Part shown: positions 57,900-64,000 of the stretch, one piece after another
Layout: each line of letters starts with the position of its first letter
Position numbering within the stretch: position 1 is the stretch's first letter
Assembly: GCA_001414485.1 (NCBI GenBank)
Contig: LLEY01000025.1
Location: 434,001 to 498,000 of the forward strand
DNA length: 64,000 nucleotides
Reading direction: 5' to 3'
Origin: Calycina herbarum
Taxonomy: Eukaryota; Ascomycota; Leotiomycetes; Helotiales; Pezizellaceae
Notes under the pieces: generated by a model
What the model was told of the DNA's origin: nothing
The model's database searches: none
What the model saw: the letters and a program-made list of their open reading frames with translations, nothing else
Translations under genes and position numbers: made by a program

Positions 57900-59473
57900 G
57901 AAATTTGGAAAAGGTGTTATTGAAGAACAATGGAATAAAAACTACCAAATTAGAGAAAGTCAGCTAAGAACCTCGCGGTCTATAAATTGAAGGAGCCACA
58001 AACTTAAAAGCGCAGGTAACTTGCGCAGTAAACTCTTTTCCAAATGCCGAGTTGACACAAAATGTGGACTCTTGTCTCAAAAACTCCAAACCCAGAGCTT
58101 TCCCCAGATTTCCAACAAACCCCACAATGTGGGTTCTTCACTGCCTTTATACCCCGCGTTTTCGGTCCTCTAGCGCTTGTTATTGTCAAATATAAGCTCT
58201 TTGGTATCAAACGGTTCGTGGTGCTTCGATAATTGGAAGTTGAGAAGGGTAAGAAAAAGCAGAAATCAGCTTACACTATCTAGCTATATTGTTTCACACG
58301 CACAGTTTTTTTTCCAACTCCGCTCTATCAATGTCAAGAGGCCCTGTTTGGCCGTGACAGCGGGTCTTGACTTTGCCTGATAACGGGTAAACACCGCTGG
58401 GTGCTTAGGTAGTATTGGGAGGTGCAGATAGCATATTGAGCACCTGCATGGAATAGTACCGTCTAACCGAGCTTTACCAGACATTGAGCTGTTGAGCGGT
58501 CGAGATTTGAAAGTTTGGTTGCTAACTTTTTGCACCCACTTCTGCAGTGAGAGCCAGCACGAACATGGATGGAGGACAAGAGAGAACACGGTATATCCAA
58601 CCCATGTTTAAGGTTTAATATATATCGCTGCGTTGTATCATACCACCTTACGAACTCACCTGCCAAAACCAGTGACATAGAATAATGAAAGTTGTTGTAA
58701 CATGTAGAAACTTGGTAGAGGATATAATTCGCAAGCGAGGGTTTCTAAGAAGATGACTTGTGTTTAGTAATACTTCTTCTTCTCTTATTCGCTAGCACTT
58801 GTACACCTTGTAAGACAGAATGAGGGGAAGTTGCTTGCCCCTGTTTGTTTTAATATCGGTGGGGCCTGTCACTACCTGTCAAAAATCAAGGACAAGGGCT
58901 CCCTACACGGGTTCTCTAGGGTTGTTACCCAATCGGCGAGATCCTTGTTATTTCATTGGATCCATGGATGACCACGGAAAGAAGATGTGCGATGCTGAAG
59001 ATATGACAGATGATCTCCGGCGCCAATTCACGACGTCCGTTGCTAAGAAAACTTTAACTCTCGGTAGTGATTTGAGTTTCGGTCAAATGTATGAGCAAAA
59101 TGAGAAAGAACCGCATCACAAAAACGTGCATCATTGATTTGACGATGGCAACAGAGATTAAATGATGTGATGAATGATCGATCTGTCAAGGGACCTTGAT
59201 GGCGGTTCGAAGCTGATTCGCGACAGATATCCAGAAATTCAAGACTTTCCAAAAGTGCACGAGATCATCGCTGATGCATGCAGCACCAGCGATGCAGCAT
59301 ATATAATAATGAAATGATTCGATGTGAAGAAATGAAACTCTCACGTAAAAAACAGTTGACATTCCTATTCCGTCCTCGGTCCACCTTCCACAAGATAAAC
59401 TCAAAGCAGACAAATCGACAATTGAAGAAAAATAGTCATTAAATTGCCTAGCCTCTTGTCGCCTTCCTAAAAC
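57900..59473. other. Intergenic region, 1.6 kb
   Basis: Lies upstream of the MFS transporter and downstream of the monooxygenase (both minus strand). Frames of 60-105 codons on both strands lack any support. No ATG on the minus strand occurs for over 300 bp upstream of the transporter. Confidence 0.4.
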
Positions 59474-61103
59474 TCACAACTTTGCCTCCATACTACCAGG
59501 TTGGCTCTCATCACTCTTGTTGTAGTATTGTGTGAAATCGTGACAAATATCATATGCCGTCTACAACAGTCAGTCAGTAACAAGTTTTCAACTTTCAGAT
59601 TTGCAACAACTCTCGACCTCCAACCTTCAAGAAACCAAACAAGGTACCCCATTACATAGGATCAAAGCAAACCCCTACTCCAAGACCCCCAGAAGCGACC
59701 AAGACAGCGTGATGAAAACAAGAAACGGAGACTTACTTTATCAAACTCCTTCCTCATCTCCCCCGTAGAATCCAACTCCATATCCCTACAATACCTCAAA
59801 AACTCGTCGTCTTTAAAAGGATCAACTGGATCCCTCTTTGCAACCCTCCTACAAAAGAATTAGCACGCACATCTCTTCTTTTCTCAAAACCCCAAAACGG
59901 AGAGAATCGAAACTTTAAACTCACAAGAAATTATCACTACTAATAGGATTAATGAAATCCCTCCACTTCCCCCTCCTAACCTCACAATACTTATCCAAGA
60001 TCTCGTCCCCCGCCAAACCCCGATCAATCCCCTCCAAACACTGCGCCAACCCCGCCACATCCACAATTCCCCCCGTCAACCCAAGTCCTCCAAAAGGATT
60101 AACAAGATGCGCCGCATCAGCAGCAAGCAGTATCTTTCCCACCCTCATTTTCTCCGCACATCTCTGATGAATTTTATAAGGCGCAACATTCATAAGTTTA
60201 TAATCGCCCGGCTTCGGATTGCCAGGTAACATTCTCTCGTATTTTGCTGGTTGATTAGCGAGCACTTGTTCGAGAGTGAAGGAGGGATCTTCGCCGTAGG
60301 AGACGCGCCAGAGGCCGGCGCGGGTGATGATGGCGGCCATGTAGTAGTCTTGGGGGTGGATGATGTTGTTTATATCTGACATGCCGTATTTGTGGAGGTC
60401 GTAGTATACCTGTATACTCGTGTTAGTTTCGATTTTCCTCTGATGGAAGGAGAAATTGAAGAAGAGAGGGCAAAGAATTACATCAGTAGCAACAATCATA
60501 GCATCCCAAGTATGACCCGGAAACCCCTCTCCAAAAAGCGTCTTCCTAACCCTACTATTCGCCCCATCACATCCCACCAGATAATCCGCCTCAACCCTGA
60601 TTTTCTCCCCCTCAAATTCAGCTTCAGCCCATGTCCCCCTCTCATCCTGACCAACATCCAAAACTTTATGTTTCCATCTTATTTCAATCCCCTCCGTCCC
60701 CTCCGCATGTCTAAGCAATATTTTACCCAGCAAATTCAGAGGTAAAACAGTCAATCCATCCGCTCCCCTTGATTCAGGAGTATCTTTCAATCCAGAAACA
60801 AGACTTAAATCCTGTCTTCGCCAATTGAAGTCTCCCGGTATGATGCCCTCTTTCCTCACATCATCAAGTACGCCCGCATCACGTAGGGCTCGAATGGCGG
60901 AAGGTCCGTAGTGAGCGGCGCGGGGTCGATTATCAATTGTAGATGCTCCATCGAGGAGTGTAACCTTGATATCCGATTTCGCGAGGAGGAGAGCAAGAAC
61001 GAGACCCGAGGGTCCAGCTCCTACGATGAGGACCTGGGATAAAAAGGATGGTTAGGTTGTGTTCAGAGGGGGGGGGAGATGGGAAGAAGGTACATACGTG
61101 CAT
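59474..61103 (-). CDS. FAD-dependent mon­ooxygenase, class A (phenol-hydroxylase/PHBH-like)
   Basis: Exons 61103-61098 (only ATGCAC), 61033-60482, 60409-59925, 59848-59737 and 59560-59474 give 413 aa with exact phases. The 6-nt coding first exon joins to VLIVGAGPSGLVLALLLA, the Rossmann GxGxxG dinucleotide site at the very N-terminus. Other class A motifs are the DG fingerprint (VGCDGANSRVRK) and the GD-type motif (ILLAADAAHLVNPFGGLGL). Such enzymes hydroxylate aromatic or polyketide substrates using NAD(P)H and oxygen. The C-terminus QPGSMEAKL is not a transmembrane anchor, so it is soluble. It shares an 870-bp divergent promoter region with the P450 at 61970, suggesting co-regulation. Confidence 0.9.
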
Positions 61104-61969
61104 ATTAAATGATTGACTAAATTGTGTTTGAAACTATGCAGTATAGATCTCTGTGTCGAACTTCCAACAATGTAACTCTACAACTCAGAAATAATTTACA
61201 ATGATTCTTCAAACAAAAGAGAGATCCAAAACAACCAGTCCCAAAGACCGAGCAAGGCATTTATCCATACCGCTAGAAAACGTGTTTATTATTGCGCCAC
61301 CCATAAGTAATCCCAGTAACAAAAGCCACCATTATGGATGATACCACACTATGGTCCATGAGCACCTTAGGGAAAATTCTTATCAATTAGCGGCGTGTGC
61401 CAACATTAAAGTTCAGGGCAAATGCCTGTATCAGGAAGGTAGAGGATCTCTGATTCGGTAGAAGTACGGTAATAGCATACATATATTTACTCCACCGCCA
61501 GGGGACTTGTGATATATTGTGCAGCTTTTTTGATTTGACAAAACAAAAGTCAATCTTGATTACTAAACCGTGGTCATCATTGAAAGCACGAGAAAGCCGT
61601 CGAATAACCTCTCACCAATTTGATACCAAATTCTGGAGATAGTGGGGCGATGCTTCACAAAGACAAGGTTCCCCGCGAATAACCTGGAAAAGTCCCACAC
61701 CACAGGGGAGAAAGGGACCACAATGACCCCGCATGTCAGACAGGAAGGCCTGGGGGAAGCTCCAGCTGATCGAGGAGAAACACCTGAGAACCGAGACGTG
61801 GGGAAAGAAAGCTGTCTTGACGGAAACCGTCAACCGAAAAGGTCGATCGACCATCTCCTTGGACTCTGATCTGATACTTGTACCCTGAGACCATTACGTG
61901 GGGAAAGCCATCAGCCGTCCTTGACTCAAAGGTTTTCGGGATAGCGAGCCTCAGACCATTCCCAAGAAC
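61104..61969. promoter_or_regulatory. Divergent promoter region between FAD monooxygenase and P450
   Basis: 866 bp between two head-to-head oxidase genes, with no coding sequence. I see no unambiguous TATA box; any shared regulator site would have to be found by motif comparison. Confidence 0.45.
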
Positions 61970-63860
61970 ATGGCAGCCACCAACTCCTTCCTCTCCTCGG
62001 TACTGGCTCAAGCTAGTCCAGCCTCGATTATCTTATTACCTTTGTATGTCGGACTCGCAGTCCTCACACTTGACTATGCATACATGATATATCTCCATTT
62101 CCGAATGGTACTCGTCTCCTCTCTCCTCCATCACCAATATCAATACCAAATACTCCCAACTAACATTCCCAACAGCCACCAGGACCCTTCCCATGGCCCA
62201 TCATAGGAAATACCTTCCAACTACCAGAGAAGAAACCATGGATTTATTTTGAAGAACTCGCGAAACGCTACAATGCGCCAATGATCACATTCTGGATTGG
62301 CCGCAACCCAACCATCTGGATCTGTGACGCCTGGACGGCATCCGATCTCCTCGACAAAAGAGCAGGTATCTACGCCTCCAGACCGCGAATGGTAGTATTC
62401 GGCGAATTGGGAAGTGGACAAGCAAGTTTGGTGTCCATGTACTATGGTCCTCGCTGGCGAGTTCATAGAAAATTAACTCACATGGGAGTTGGGTTGCAGC
62501 AAGTTCGGAATTATTTGGGGTTCCAGAATGATGAGAGTAGACTTGTTGCGTATAATCTTCTGAAAACACCCGAGGATTATGTTGTGCATTTGGAGAGGTA
62601 TGCTGCTAGCGTGGTGTCGATCATTGGATTTGGGAGAAGGATTTCAAGTACCAAGGACCCAGTGATAAGTGAGGTGTTGTTTCTGATGCAGAAGGCGGCG
62701 GAGTTAAATGTCCCAGGCAAGACTTTTCCGATGTTGATGGAGACATTCCCAAGTAGGTTTTAGAAACATGGAGAGAGTAGGCCAGTTAGCTAACTGAATG
62801 GCAGTACTCTCCAAAGTTCCAACACAGCTTGCACCTTGGAAATATAAACATGGACTTGGAGGAAAGCATGGAGTTGGCCGACCGTTCTACTACGCATTAG
62901 CTGAAGAAGCAGCTGCCAATCCAGAACAGAAAAATTGCTATGCGAAAAAGATATTTGAAGAAGCACCAAAATACAACTTGAGCATGATGGAGATCGCATC
63001 ACTTAATGGAGCCCTGTTTGGTGCTGGGAGCGATACTTCGAGTTCGACACTTGTCACCTTCTTTCTTGCCTGCACCGCGTTCCCAGAAACGCTACCAGCT
63101 GCATGGGAAGAACTCGACCGAGTCATTGGTCCAGACAGAAGTCCTACGATGGACGATGAGCCTAATCTGCCATATGTCAAGGCTTTTGTGAAGGAGGTAT
63201 TCAGATGGAGAAGTGTTGCCATAATTGGAGGACAACCCCATGCGCCAATTCAAGATGACAACTACAAGGTGATACAACCAAACATGGTAACCGAACAAGC
63301 ACTGCTAACAATGCACCACCAGGGCTGGAAAATACCCAAAGGAACCTGGATTCAAGGCAATCTGTGGGCCATTCATCGCCATGAACGGGATTTCCCCGAA
63401 CCTGATCGATTCAACCCCAGCAGATACCTCAAAGACAGTCCTGACTCGAGGCCATTCCCCAACGACAAAGGATATATGGCCTTTGGATGGGGCAGAAGAG
63501 TGTGCAGTGGTCAAGGTCTGGCAGAACAGGGAACCTTCATCACCATCGCTCGCCTCTTGTGGGGATTTCGAATCGAAAAGGCTCGCGATGCTGCGGGGCA
63601 GGAGATTCCGGTGGACATCTTCAACTATACGTTGGTGTTTCCTCCCCGTTTCGAACTTTCGATGCTAATTGTTGTCTAGAAACGGCCTCAATATGCGCCC
63701 GGAGCCCTTCGAGTGCAAGATCACAACGAGGAGCGACAAGATTCGTGAAAGCATCGAGCGCGAGGGGGAGGAAGCAGAGGTTCGCCTGGCAATGTACGAC
63801 GGAGAAACTAAGTACACACTTAGTCAGTATTATCAGAACCAGACCAAGGGGGCCAGTTAA
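61970..63860 (+). CDS. Cytochrome P450 monooxygenase (secondary-metabolism type, CYP64/O-methylsterigmatocystin oxidoreductase-like)
   Basis: Exons 61970-62107, 62176-62752, 62805-63268, 63323-63630 and 63680-63860 give 555 aa. An N-terminal membrane anchor (IILLPLYVGLAVLTL) is followed by the proline hinge PPGPFPWPIIGNTF, an I-helix GALFGAGSDTSSST, the ExxR helix VKEVFRWR, FNPSRYL and the heme loop FGWGRRVCSGQGLA with its cysteine. The intron at 63269-63322 is 54 nt and stays in frame, so an unspliced reading inserts 18 residues between NYK and GWKIPKGTW; splicing restores the conserved spacing. Similar enzymes oxidise polyketides or other metabolites. It sits head to head with an FAD monooxygenase. 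Confidence 0.92.
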
Positions 63861-64000
63861 ATGCGAGTGATTACTTGCTTGTGGGTTGCAGTGGTGGTAT
63901 TGACGTTGCACCGGTAGATAGATACCCATGGCCCAAAGGGTCATCTCGGAGGAAAGGACATGCAGATAAATTAATTAAATTCATATCAACCTTCTTTCTG
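63861..64000. other. 3' flank at the window edge
   Basis: Terminator side of the P450; too short to interpret. Confidence 0.4.

Noticed and set aside
1..64000. tRNA, rRNA, CRISPR, bacterial operon or phage features
   Set aside because: None seen; introns throughout show nuclear fungal DNA, and I found no tRNA-like TPsiC box in a credible fold by eye.

Overview
The window is eukaryotic, from a filamentous ascomycete (Pezizomycotina). Genes carry short introns of about 45-125 bp with GT..AG ends and CTAAC-like branch points, intergenic spacing is 0.5-2 kb, and the products are typical of a plant-associated or saprotrophic mould: GH62, GH35, an LPMO, a laccase, fungal P450s and small secreted cysteine-rich proteins. 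A Leotiomycetes-like origin is my guess from protein style only. All gene models were spliced by hand from the sequence, with phase checked at every junction I report.

Layout. 1-5 kb: a 55-aa cysteine-rich protein, an old-yellow-enzyme oxidoreductase, and a 2EXR-type gene with an apparent frameshift beside a 9-bp minisatellite. 6-26 kb is dominated by secreted products: two intact and one decayed member of a cysteine-rich family (7.8-9.9 kb), a GPI-anchored cupredoxin, GH62 arabinofuranosidase, a But2-like protein, an AA11-like LPMO with a chitin-binding-like tail, and a 91-aa secreted protein. Among them lie a conserved fungal protein of unknown function, a membrane protein with unresolved exons, a pyroglutamyl peptidase and a decayed alpha/beta hydrolase. 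28-34 kb: an O-fucosyltransferase-like type II membrane protein and a complete 13-exon GH35 beta-galactosidase. 34-40 kb: repeat-rich DNA, a P450, and a 584-bp MITE with TA target-site duplication. 40-51 kb: a BTB protein, a nine-exon carboxylesterase containing a 9-nt micro-exon, a large multi-pass membrane protein, a coiled-coil gene broken by an in-frame TAG, and a secreted protein. 51.7-52 kb: a compact hairpin element. 52.8-64 kb: laccase, MFS transporter, FAD monooxygenase and a divergently transcribed P450, a grouping that looks like the edge of a secondary-metabolite cluster.

The most interesting signal is inside introns. One intron of the cysteine-rich secreted gene near 8 kb and two introns of the laccase 45 kb away share the same ungapped 64-nt 3' segment (roughly 75-81% identical by my hand alignment), although the host genes are unrelated. 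That is the signature of introner-like elements, meaning introns that multiplied by copying. The intron near 8 kb is also of the rare GC-AG class and is missing from the tandem paralogue. Several genes also show lesions (frameshifts, a nonsense codon, a missing start), which suggests active gene decay or assembly errors.
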